DNA of 64,000 nt. Source: Deferribacter desulfuricans SSM1. GTDB taxonomy: Bacteria > Chrysiogenota > Deferribacteres > Deferribacterales > Deferribacteraceae. The notes beneath the pieces are model-generated. The model was not told where the DNA came from. It worked only from the letters and a program-made list of their open reading frames with translations, and searched no databases. Of this stretch, positions 24,484 to 32,087 are shown one piece after another (positions within the stretch are counted from its first letter, which is position 1; every line of letters starts with the position of its first letter). Where the stretch lies: contig NC_013939.1 in assembly GCF_000010985.1 (NCBI RefSeq), forward strand, positions 62,001 through 126,000. The letters are read 5' to 3'. The position numbers and the translations under genes were made by a program.

Positions 24484-26318
24484 CCCTTTAACCATAAATA
24501 ATCGTAAGGTTTTAGTTTTATTAATAAATTAGAATCTTTATAGCTTATCTTTTGCTCAGTAATCAAATTTACGAGATCGCAGTTGTTTTTAAAATAATGT
24601 TTTAAATTAATATTTAGGTCAAATTCAGCATCTGTGATGTTTACTATGACTAAAACTTTAGAGTCTTCGTATTCTCTTAGTAATGCAAAAACTCTTTTAT
24701 CTATGTTTATAACTTTTTGCTGTGCGTTTGGATGGAATGCTTTTTCTTTAACTCTTTTAGATATAACATTAATAAGCATTTTCAATGCCTTATGACTATG
24801 GCTACTTTCATTTCTTAAAATTTCATTTAACGATTTTTCACTTAATACTTTCCTGTTTATACTTCTTGTTTGCTTTTCATTTAAAACTGCTTCGGCATCA
24901 TTTTTTGATGCGAATAAACTGTGTATATATATTGCAGGAACCCCCATAAATGATAGTGCAATTACTCTAGATGAGATAAATCTTTTTAGTTTAATCATTT
25001 CATCTTCTGGCTCATCTTCGTTGTTTAATGCGCTGTACCATGTAATATTCAGTTCATAAGGGGACTCGTTCCCGTCTTTGTCAGTCCTGTATGAGATAAA
25101 GCCTCCATGCTCAAGGGTTTTTAAAACCATCATTTCTATATCTTTATCATCCAATATCCCTTTAGCAGGCAAAAGCCCTATTCCGTCATGGGAATCTAAA
25201 AAATTAAAATAAGTTGCTTCGTCAGAAACTTTTGTGATAGTTTTTGCCCAGTTTGTAAGTTTCGTCGAATCTTTTGTGTAGTATGTATATAAAACGAGTG
25301 GTGGCAAAGCAAAATTATATACCATATGTGCTTCGTCATATCCATTGCCAAAATATTTAATATTTTGTTCATGAGGGACATTTGTTTCAGTAATTATGGC
25401 CACGTGTGGTGCTACAAAACTTAAAATATCTCTAAAAAGTTTTATTGTTTCATGGGTTTGTTTAAGATGGGCACATTCTGTACCCAGTTCTTCCCACAGA
25501 TATGTTACCGCATCAAGCCTTATGATATCAGCGCCTCTTCTAACGTAGTAGAGTAAAATATCAAGCATTCTAATTAAAACCTTTGGATTTCTGTAATTTA
25601 GATCAATTTGATCTGGACTAAAAGTAGTCCAAACCAGTTTTTTACCATTTATTGTATCAAATTCTGTAAAAAGTGGGGTCGTCCTTGGCCTCAATATTAG
25701 TTTTAAATGATCTTCAGAAATCATCTCTTTTGTTGACAACACAATAAAATAATTTTGATAGTCAGGATTGCCATTTAAGAACTCCTGAAACCACCTACTT
25801 TTTGATGAAATGTGATTAAAAACGCCATCGAACATAAGCTTGAAATCTTTTTTAAGATTAATAATATCTTCCCAACTACCTATTCTTGGGTCAACCTGTT
25901 CAAAATCTATAACTGAAAAACCTCTATCAGATGAATAAGGGTAAAAAGGGAGAAGGTGTATTGTATTAATTACATTTTTTAGATATTTTTTTACAAACTT
26001 GGACAATACTTTTATCGGTTTTTTGTATCTATTTTTTATTATGTCCCCATAAGTTATCAGCACTACATCTTTTTCTGTAAAACGATCTTTTGGGTTAAAC
26101 CGTTTTTCCCACTCCTTCATTGTATCTGTTTTATGGGCATAATAAACTTTCATTATTCGTTCTACTTCTGGATACCATTTTTTGGCTTTGAAGGAGTCAT
26201 AAAGAATAGTTAGTCTATTGATAATTTTTTTCTTAAGCTCTATGGGAATTTCTAAGAGAGGTTTGCTGTAATCTGCTTCCAAAAGATGAAACTTGGAAGG
26301 ATCGAATTTTTTACTCAT
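24477..26318 (-). CDS. GH13 subfamily 18 sugar phosphorylase (sucrose phosphorylase-like)
   Basis: A 613-residue alpha-amylase-superfamily protein in the layout of sucrose, glucosylglycerol and glucosylglycerate phosphorylases. Seen are NTIHLLPFYPYSSDRGFSVIDF, the nucleophile segment ADIIRLDAVTYLWEELGT, the acid/base segment IITETNVPHEQN and the third carboxylate FLDSHDGIGLLP. The enzyme should split an alpha-glucoside with phosphate to glucose-1-phosphate in the cytoplasm (no signal peptide); the acceptor cannot be read with certainty. In thermophile-like bacteria a glucosylglycerate substrate is plausible. It overlaps the STAS gene by 8 nt. Confidence 0.85.
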   Translation of the reverse strand: MSKKFDPSKFHLLEADYSKPLLEIPIELKKKIINRLTILYDSFKAKKWYPEVERIMKVYYAHKTDTMKEWEKRFNPKDRFTEKDVVLITYGDIIKNRYKKPIKVLSKFVKKYLKNVINTIHLLPFYPYSSDRGFSVIDFEQVDPRIGSWEDIINLKKDFKLMFDGVFNHISSKSRWFQEFLNGNPDYQNYFIVLSTKEMISEDHLKLILRPRTTPLFTEFDTINGKKLVWTTFSPDQIDLNYRNPKVLIRMLDILLYYVRRGADIIRLDAVTYLWEELGTECAHLKQTHETIKLFRDILSFVAPHVAIITETNVPHEQNIKYFGNGYDEAHMVYNFALPPLVLYTYYTKDSTKLTNWAKTITKVSDEATYFNFLDSHDGIGLLPAKGILDDKDIEMMVLKTLEHGGFISYRTDKDGNESPYELNITWYSALNNEDEPEDEMIKLKRFISSRVIALSFMGVPAIYIHSLFASKNDAEAVLNEKQTRSINRKVLSEKSLNEILRNESSHSHKALKMLINVISKRVKEKAFHPNAQQKVINIDKRVFALLREYEDSKVLVIVNITDAEFDLNINLKHYFKNNCDLVNLITEQKISYKDSNLLIKLKPYDYLWLKGY

Positions 26319-26661
26319 TTTTAGTGTTATTAAATTCCTCTAAAGCTTCTTGAACAGTTTTAAACTCTTTCAAAACCTTATCTAAGTGAGTAATATTAAA
26401 GATCTCTTTTATTCTGTCGTTTGTTACAACAATTTTTACATCCCCACCATTTGCTCTACAATGTGCAATTTTTGATACAATTGCACCTAAACCACTTGAA
26501 TCAATAAATTCAGTGTTTGTTAAGTCTATGATGAATTTGTATTTTTTGTCTGCTACATATTTAGCAATTATGTCTTTTAATTCCTGAGAATTTGAGGCAT
26601 CTAGCCTAGTAGGTATTTCTATCAATATTACACCATCTTTTTCTTGAATATTATAAGACAT
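26311..26661 (-). CDS. STAS-domain anti-sigma factor antagonist-like protein
   Basis: A 116-residue SpoIIAA-type STAS domain. The key segment DLTNTEFIDSSGLGAIVSKI includes the Ser that partner kinases phosphorylate in this family. I start at the ATG with AGGAGGTG seven bases upstream; an in-frame longer start adds 17 unrelated residues. It would act as a switch in a partner-binding cascade with an anti-sigma or other kinase, but none is nearby. It is co-transcribed with the sugar phosphorylase gene (8-nt overlap). Confidence 0.88.
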   Translation of the reverse strand: MSYNIQEKDGVILIEIPTRLDASNSQELKDIIAKYVADKKYKFIIDLTNTEFIDSSGLGAIVSKIAHCRANGGDVKIVVTNDRIKEIFNITHLDKVLKEFKTVQEALEEFNNTKNE

Positions 26662-26730
26662 AAAACACCTCCTAAACAATGCTTTTATAGAATGAATAAA
26701 AATAATCGTCAAGAAATTAAAATTTAATGC

Positions 26731-27945
26731 TTATTCGTTATCCCAATCTAAAAGTCTTTGTTCACCTTCTAATTTTTTTATATCAGTTATATCTTGGGTT
26801 ACTTCTATTAAACCTTTATAAATACCTTTATCATCACGTATAGCAAAGTATTGAATAAGTATAAATTTCCCAGCCATTTGAATCCAGAAAGTTGCATTAT
26901 CCTTTTCCCCATTTTTAAAAGCCTCGATAATTTTATTAACGATATGAACACTTTCGTGAGGGTGACAGTTTTGAACTTTTCTTCCAATAATTGCTTTTGT
27001 TCTTACAAAAATACGATCTTTTGGTGTAGAAAAATATCTTACAGTATCATTTTCATCAACAAAAGTTATATCAACAGGTAAGTTGTTAAAAATCAGTTTA
27101 ATTTGCTCCACATTTAGTTGACCAGTATCTAAATCGATCAGGTTGTCAAAAATTTTATCAAACGTTTTTTCTTTAAGTTTAATAGATTTTAAGATTGATT
27201 TATCAATATTTATAAAGTGAAATCCTATATCTATTGCTTCAATAAGTGCAAACTCAAGTTTTGATTTGTCTATGTATTTATAACAAATTGGATACAATAT
27301 ATGATTTTCTCTGAAAATTAATGTGTGCATATCAAAGAATATTTTTCCAATGAAGGTGTTAAATTGTTCTATATTACTATCATCAGATTCTATTAGTTTT
27401 TGTAATGTTTTTAGATTCTTTCTTATGTCATCATGTATAGACCACATTATTTTTAAGCAACCATGATATTGAAAATACTTTTCAATAATAGGGAATAGAA
27501 TGTTTTCTTTTATATGATAATGTGTTGTAAACTTTATCAATTCATCAATTTCAAACAGCAATTTTTCTGTATTGAATATTGGTTGTTTGTGGTTAACTTC
27601 TTTCACTAATATTTTTAGCTTTTTTAACTTTTCTTGTAGTTTTAGATTGTGTTTATGTAGATAAAATAAAATTGATTTGTTGTTATAATCAGGAATAGGG
27701 TAGCTTGTTAGAGATTTGAAAAATAGATTTAAGGCTTTACTTACAGCAATTTTTACACTATTCATTTCGAAATCTTCTTTTATTAATAGGTCAAAACCTA
27801 TCATGACATCTAAAGGTGTGACTTCGGATATGAGTTTTTCATATTTATTGTATAAAAGTTTCCCTTGTGCACCTTCGATCAGTTCTTTTGTAAGGTTAAA
27901 AACTTTGTAACTGTTTTCAGATAAATTACCTATAAATTCTGACAT
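26731..27945 (-). CDS. DUF438 / hemerythrin-like / PAS protein
   Basis: A 404-residue soluble protein of three parts. An N-terminal helical DUF438-like region (1 to about 80) is followed by a hemerythrin HHE domain (about 115-235) with HYHIKENILFPIIEKYFQYHG, WSIHDDIRKN and MHTLIFRENHILYP supplying the His and Glu ligands of a di-iron site. A C-terminal PAS domain (about 290-395, NNLPVDITFVDENDTVRYFS, GRKVQNCHP) completes it. Family proteins are thought to sense or bind O2, NO or redox state; no output domain is present. It precedes the STAS gene by about 70 nt and follows the Na/Pi transporter, suggesting one transcript. Confidence 0.85.
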   Translation of the reverse strand: MSEFIGNLSENSYKVFNLTKELIEGAQGKLLYNKYEKLISEVTPLDVMIGFDLLIKEDFEMNSVKIAVSKALNLFFKSLTSYPIPDYNNKSILFYLHKHNLKLQEKLKKLKILVKEVNHKQPIFNTEKLLFEIDELIKFTTHYHIKENILFPIIEKYFQYHGCLKIMWSIHDDIRKNLKTLQKLIESDDSNIEQFNTFIGKIFFDMHTLIFRENHILYPICYKYIDKSKLEFALIEAIDIGFHFINIDKSILKSIKLKEKTFDKIFDNLIDLDTGQLNVEQIKLIFNNLPVDITFVDENDTVRYFSTPKDRIFVRTKAIIGRKVQNCHPHESVHIVNKIIEAFKNGEKDNATFWIQMAGKFILIQYFAIRDDKGIYKGLIEVTQDITDIKKLEGEQRLLDWDNE

Positions 27946-27954
27946 ACTGGCCTC

Positions 27955-29601
27955 TTAAGAAAATTCTTTAATAATTTGGGCGATATTAAATGTGTGGTCG
28001 CCCACTTTTTCAAGGTTGTTTAAAATATCCACATACACTATTCCTGCGTCCACATTACAGACACCTTCATTTAGTCTCTTCATATGATTGTTTTTAAACT
28101 CTTTTCTTAGTTCATCTATGATATTTTCATCTTCAGTGTCCACGATTTGATCATAAACTTCGCTATTATATATTTTAAGTATGTTTTCAGCAAATTTTAT
28201 GGCTACATTAAAGATCTCTTCCATCTCTTTCATCGCTTGTGGTGAAAAGTGTATATCTTTCTCTATAATTCTTTCAGTAAATTTTGCTATATTTTCAGAG
28301 TGGTCTGCAATTTTTTCTATTTCATGTAAAACATGTAGAATATTATTTATTGTTTTAGAGTTTTCTTCACTCAAAGGTTTTTGGAAAAGCTGGACAACAA
28401 AAACAGTAATATCTTTTTCCAACTGATCAACAATGTCTTCTCTAGCATATATATCGCCAATCAACTTTAAATCTCTATTAAAAAAAGCTTTCTTTGAATC
28501 TTTTAACATTGATAGTGCAATATTTGACATTCTTTCCACTTCTTTTTTTGCCTGAGCTATTGCAAGAGCAGGTGTATCAATAAGACGATCATCTATATAT
28601 ACAAACTCAGTTTTTTTCTTGTCTTCTTTTATTACTTTTTCGCATAATTTCCCTAATACACCGAGCAAAGGTAAAAATATAATTGTATTTATTACATTAA
28701 ATGCAGTGTGAAAGTTTGCTATATGTCTTGCCACATAAGGTGCTGTTCCATTAGGGTCAATATAATAAGGATCACCAGGAGTAATAACATCTATAAAATG
28801 TCCCATAATTTTTAGAAGGAAAAACATATAAAAAACACCAATAAAGTTAAACAAGAAATGGCCAAAGGCTGCTCTTTTTGCTGTGCTGTTTGCACCTATT
28901 GCTGCTAAGTTTGCCGTTATTGTGGTACCAATATTTTCACCTAAAACAAAGGCAATTGCAGCTGAATAATCAATCAAACCTGTTGTTGCAAGGGCAATAG
29001 TTATTCCCATCATTGCAGAACTGCTTTGAACAATCATTGTCAATGCAGCACCTGCAGCAATAGCAGCTAATGGATTTTTAGAGAAATAAAGAAACATATT
29101 AGTAAATTGTTGACTTTTTCTTAATGGGACAAAGGCATGCTCCATTGTTTTTAAACCTATAAATAATAAACCAAAGCCGATTAGTACTTCTCCAATATAT
29201 TGGCGCTTTTTATTTTTTGAAAATAGCCTCAGTGCAGCGCCAATTGCTACTGCTGGCAAGGCCAATTTGCCCACTTTAAATGCTATTAGCTGAGCTGTCA
29301 TAGTTGTACCAATATTTGCACCTAAAACCACACTAAGAGCCTGAGATAAATTCATCAAGCCAGCATTGACGAAACCAACAACCATAACAGTAGTAGCTGA
29401 GCTACTTTGAATAATAGAAGTTACAATCAATCCCACTATAACCCCTATTATTCTGTTTGTTGTCAGCTTTTCAAGAATACTTCTTAAACCTTTTCCTGCT
29501 GCCTTTTGCAGCCCTTCTGACATGAACTTCATACCCATTAAAAAAAGACCCAGACCACCAAAGAGACCCGATAAGACTTCAAACCAATTGATATGCGCCA
29601 T
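27955..29601 (-). CDS. Na+/phosphate cotransporter (NptA type) with PhoU-like tail
   Basis: A 548-residue protein. The membrane part has two inverted repeats, each with the family signature QSSSATT or QSSSAMM (about residues 57-63 and 192-198). The C-terminal third (about 335 onward) is cytoplasmic and helical, resembling PhoU (VERMSNIALSML, EIEKIADHSENIAKF, NLEKVGDHTFNIAQI). It takes up phosphate with sodium, with the PhoU part likely regulatory. I start at the ATG after AGGGG; the longer in-frame start lacks a ribosome site. It is the first gene of the group ending with the sugar phosphorylase. Confidence 0.9.
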   Translation of the reverse strand: MAHINWFEVLSGLFGGLGLFLMGMKFMSEGLQKAAGKGLRSILEKLTTNRIIGVIVGLIVTSIIQSSSATTVMVVGFVNAGLMNLSQALSVVLGANIGTTMTAQLIAFKVGKLALPAVAIGAALRLFSKNKKRQYIGEVLIGFGLLFIGLKTMEHAFVPLRKSQQFTNMFLYFSKNPLAAIAAGAALTMIVQSSSAMMGITIALATTGLIDYSAAIAFVLGENIGTTITANLAAIGANSTAKRAAFGHFLFNFIGVFYMFFLLKIMGHFIDVITPGDPYYIDPNGTAPYVARHIANFHTAFNVINTIIFLPLLGVLGKLCEKVIKEDKKKTEFVYIDDRLIDTPALAIAQAKKEVERMSNIALSMLKDSKKAFFNRDLKLIGDIYAREDIVDQLEKDITVFVVQLFQKPLSEENSKTINNILHVLHEIEKIADHSENIAKFTERIIEKDIHFSPQAMKEMEEIFNVAIKFAENILKIYNSEVYDQIVDTEDENIIDELRKEFKNNHMKRLNEGVCNVDAGIVYVDILNNLEKVGDHTFNIAQIIKEFS

Positions 29602-29851
29602 ATTGCAACCCCTATTAATTGAATGAATATCCTTTTCTTTTTTGCACAAAAAAGATGAATACTCAATAATTTTTAATAATAAATTTTTTTGTTATGATAG
29701 ATTACTACCTGAGAAGTCTTGCTAAAATGAGTACTATTAAATAATTATTTTAAAATGCAGTTTTAAAAGTATTTTAGAAAGTTGTTTAAGTTAATTTTTG
29801 ATTTCATATAGAAATATGATTTTTAAACTGAACGAGAATAGATATATAGAA

Positions 29852-29925
29852 TGGCGGCACAGGGACTTGAACCCCGGACCCTGCGGATATGAGCCGCATG
29901 CTCTCACCAGCTGAGCTATGCCGCC
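29852..29925 (-). tRNA. tRNA with CAT anticodon, probably elongator Met
   Basis: The sequence folds into a normal cloverleaf: acceptor GGCGGCA/TGCCGCC, D-arm AGCTCAGCTGGTGAGAGC, anticodon stem TGCGG/CCGCA around loop CTCATAT, and T-arm CCGGGGTTCAAGTCCCTG. The anticodon is CAT, so it is elongator Met or the Ile tRNA whose C34 is modified to lysidine. Overall shape favours elongator Met. CCA is not encoded. Confidence 0.9.
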
Positions 29926-29930
29926 ATATA

Positions 29931-29951
29931 AAAAAACCGGCAAAGTGCCGG
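29931..29951 (-). terminator. Hairpin between the two CAT tRNAs
   Basis: On the minus strand CCGGC / GCCGG with a 5-nt loop is followed by a run of T, lying just after the initiator tRNA. It would stop or limit read-through into the second tRNA. Confidence 0.65.
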
Positions 29952-29961
29952 ATTATTGACT

Positions 29962-30038
<77 letters not shown>

Positions 30039-30194
30039 TCAGCGAACAGTAAATATATAATTATTTTTTAAATTGTCAAGCACTTTTTCTATAATAAAAG
30101 TATAAAAATTTATAGTATGCCTATTTTTTAACCACTGTGTGTATAAAAAATGCTCATCTGCGAAAAAAATTGTTATTTAATCATATCTATTTCT

Positions 30195-30210
30195 TGGCAC
30201 AAATATTGCA
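30195..30210 (+). promoter_or_regulatory. Sigma-54 promoter of amtB
   Basis: TGGCAC, 5 bases, then TTGCA: an exact -24/-12 element of sigma-54 promoters. It ends 31 bases before the amtB ATG, giving a predicted start near 30222 and a short leader with GGAGG. I see no clear NtrC site in the about 150 bases before it. Confidence 0.9.
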
Positions 30211-30241
30211 TTAACATTGTAAAACAATGGAGGATTTAAGC

Positions 30242-31528
30242 ATGAAAAGGTTTTTAATTAGTTTGTTCTTTATTTTTACTTTTAGCTGTTTTGCTTTTGC
30301 TAATGATAATCAAACAATAAATTGGGTAGATACTGTGTGGATGATTGTGGCTACTGCATTTGTTATGCTTATGACTCCAGCTGGACTTGCTTTATTTTAT
30401 GGAGGGATGACAAGGACAAAAAATATTCTTAATACTATAGGGATGAGTTTTATGTCTTATGCTTTAGCATCTGTTTTATGGGTTATTATTTTGTTTAGTT
30501 TAGCATTTGGACATGATGTTGGTGGTTTAATTGGAGGGTTAGATTATATATTTTTTAAAAATGTAGGAATTAATGATATACAGGGGACAATACCAAAAAT
30601 TTTGTTTGCAATATTTCAAATGACTTTTGCAGGGATAACTTTGGCACTGATTAGTGGTTCTGTTGTTGAAAGGATAAAATTTAGCTTTTGGATTGTTTTT
30701 GGTGTTTTATGGTTAATCGTTGTGTATGCTCCTGTGGCTCATTGGGTGTGGGGAGGTGGTTTTATCGGTAAAATGGGTGCACTCGATTTTGCTGGCGGTA
30801 CAGTTGTGCATATAAATGCAGGTATTTCTGGTTTGGTTTTAGCTTTACTTGTTGGAAAAAGGAGGGATTATGGTAAAACAGCTATTATTCCATCATCTTT
30901 GGTTTTGACAGTTCTTGGTGCAGGTCTTTTGTGGTTTGGATGGTTTGGATTTAATGCTGGAAGTGAGTTGGCAGTTGATGGAGTTGCTGTAAATGCTTTC
31001 CTTGTAACAAACACATCGGCTGCTATGGGTGCCATTACCTGGATTGTAATTGAATGGCTTATTGCAAAACGCCCTACTATGCTTGGTGCAGTATCAGGTG
31101 CAATTGCAGGGCTTGTAGCAATAACTCCTGCTGCTGGTTTTGTGTCGGCTTCTGCATCTTTACTTTTTGGGATATTATCTGGAATCGTTGGTTTTTTAGG
31201 GGTTTTTGTAATTAAAAATAGATTTAAATATGATGATTCATTAGATGCTTTTGGTGTACATGGGTTATGTGGAATTTTGGGGGCTTTATTGACAGGTATA
31301 TTTGCAAATCCAGAGATTAATAATTTAGGTAAAGGGTTTTTGTATGGTAATCCCAGTCAACTTTGGATACAACTGGTTTCTGTAGTAATTACCATTGTAT
31401 ACTCTGGGATTTGTACACTGATACTTTTTTATATTATCAAAATTTTTATTTCACCAAGGGTTGATGATGAGTCAGAATTAAAAGGGCTTGATGAAGTGGA
31501 GCATGGCGAAAGAGGTTTTAATTTATGA
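30242..31528 (+). CDS. amtB: Ammonium transporter, Amt family
   Basis: A 428-residue protein with a cleavable-looking signal (MKRFLISLFFIFTFSCFAFA) followed by eleven membrane helices, as in AmtB. Family segments include LFYGGMTRTKNILNTI, AGITLALISGSVVERIKF, FAGGTVVHINAGISGLVLA and DAFGVHGLCGILGALLTGIF, the twin pore His being in VVHIN and GVHGL. I start at the ATG eight bases after GGAGG; an upstream ATG overlaps that site. It has its own sigma-54 promoter, which predicts induction under nitrogen limitation. The usual glnK partner is not adjacent. Confidence 0.95.
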   Translation: MKRFLISLFFIFTFSCFAFANDNQTINWVDTVWMIVATAFVMLMTPAGLALFYGGMTRTKNILNTIGMSFMSYALASVLWVIILFSLAFGHDVGGLIGGLDYIFFKNVGINDIQGTIPKILFAIFQMTFAGITLALISGSVVERIKFSFWIVFGVLWLIVVYAPVAHWVWGGGFIGKMGALDFAGGTVVHINAGISGLVLALLVGKRRDYGKTAIIPSSLVLTVLGAGLLWFGWFGFNAGSELAVDGVAVNAFLVTNTSAAMGAITWIVIEWLIAKRPTMLGAVSGAIAGLVAITPAAGFVSASASLLFGILSGIVGFLGVFVIKNRFKYDDSLDAFGVHGLCGILGALLTGIFANPEINNLGKGFLYGNPSQLWIQLVSVVITIVYSGICTLILFYIIKIFISPRVDDESELKGLDEVEHGERGFNL

Positions 31529-31560
31529 AAAGGGTATTTATGCCCTTTTCTCTTTTATTT
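31527..31560 (+). terminator. Terminator after amtB
   Basis: GAAAAGGG / CCCTTTTC stem with an AT loop, overlapping the amtB stop codon and followed by a T-rich run (TCTTTTATTTTTTT). Confidence 0.75.
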
Positions 31561-31995
31561 TTTTGTAATTGTTATTTTGGCGCATCCTAATCTGGAGTGA
31601 TGACCAATTGTATTAAAATACATATAATATGTTTTAGACTGAGTCAATTCTTCTTCACAGTTAAAAAATCTTTTTTTCTCTGGTATGTTAAAATCAGTAC
31701 ATTCAACTACAAGTTCATAATTGAAATTTCTGGTTAATAATTGACCCTGAAAATCTACTCCACTATTTTTTGTCATAATTATGTAGTTACCATCATTTTT
31801 AACTTTAAATTTTACAAGAGCTTCTGAGTTTTCTGAGAGTAAGCAAATCATAAAACTTCCATTATTTTCAAGAACATTTAAGTTCTCAGCTTTATCTAAC
31901 ATCCCTTCAATATCTGTAACTTCTTTTGCGATGGATGGTGTTACTGTAAAAGAGATAAAAACAAACAATATTAAAAAAAATATAAATCTTCTCAT
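31555..31995 (-). CDS. Small exported protein, unknown function
   Basis: A 146-residue protein with a Sec signal (MRRFIFFLILFVFISFTVTPSIA), starting at an ATG after AGGAGGG; a longer in-frame start has no ribosome site. The mature part is predicted beta-rich and soluble, with three Cys in the second half (VVECTDF, FFNCEEE, RLGCAK). The segment FMICLLSENSEALVKFKVKNDGNYIIMTKNSGVDFQG resembles pre-peptidase C-terminal or similar beta-sandwich domains, but I cannot name a family. It lies downstream of the giant lipoprotein gene, beyond that gene's strong terminator. Confidence 0.65.
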   Translation of the reverse strand: MRRFIFFLILFVFISFTVTPSIAKEVTDIEGMLDKAENLNVLENNGSFMICLLSENSEALVKFKVKNDGNYIIMTKNSGVDFQGQLLTRNFNYELVVECTDFNIPEKKRFFNCEEELTQSKTYYMYFNTIGHHSRLGCAKITITKK

Positions 31996-32046
31996 AAGTT
32001 CCCTCCTGTTCTGATAGATAATTGAATAATAAAAAAATTTCAATTA

Positions 32047-32085
32047 CAAAAAAAGGGGGGCCTCAAGATTTGAGGCCCCCTTTTT
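32047..32085 (-). terminator. Strong terminator after the giant lipoprotein gene
   Basis: Perfect 11-bp stem GGGGGCCTCAA / TTGAGGCCCCC with a 3-nt loop; the minus strand continues into eight T. It separates the giant lipoprotein gene from the small exported protein gene. Confidence 0.93.
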
Positions 32086-32087
32086 CG

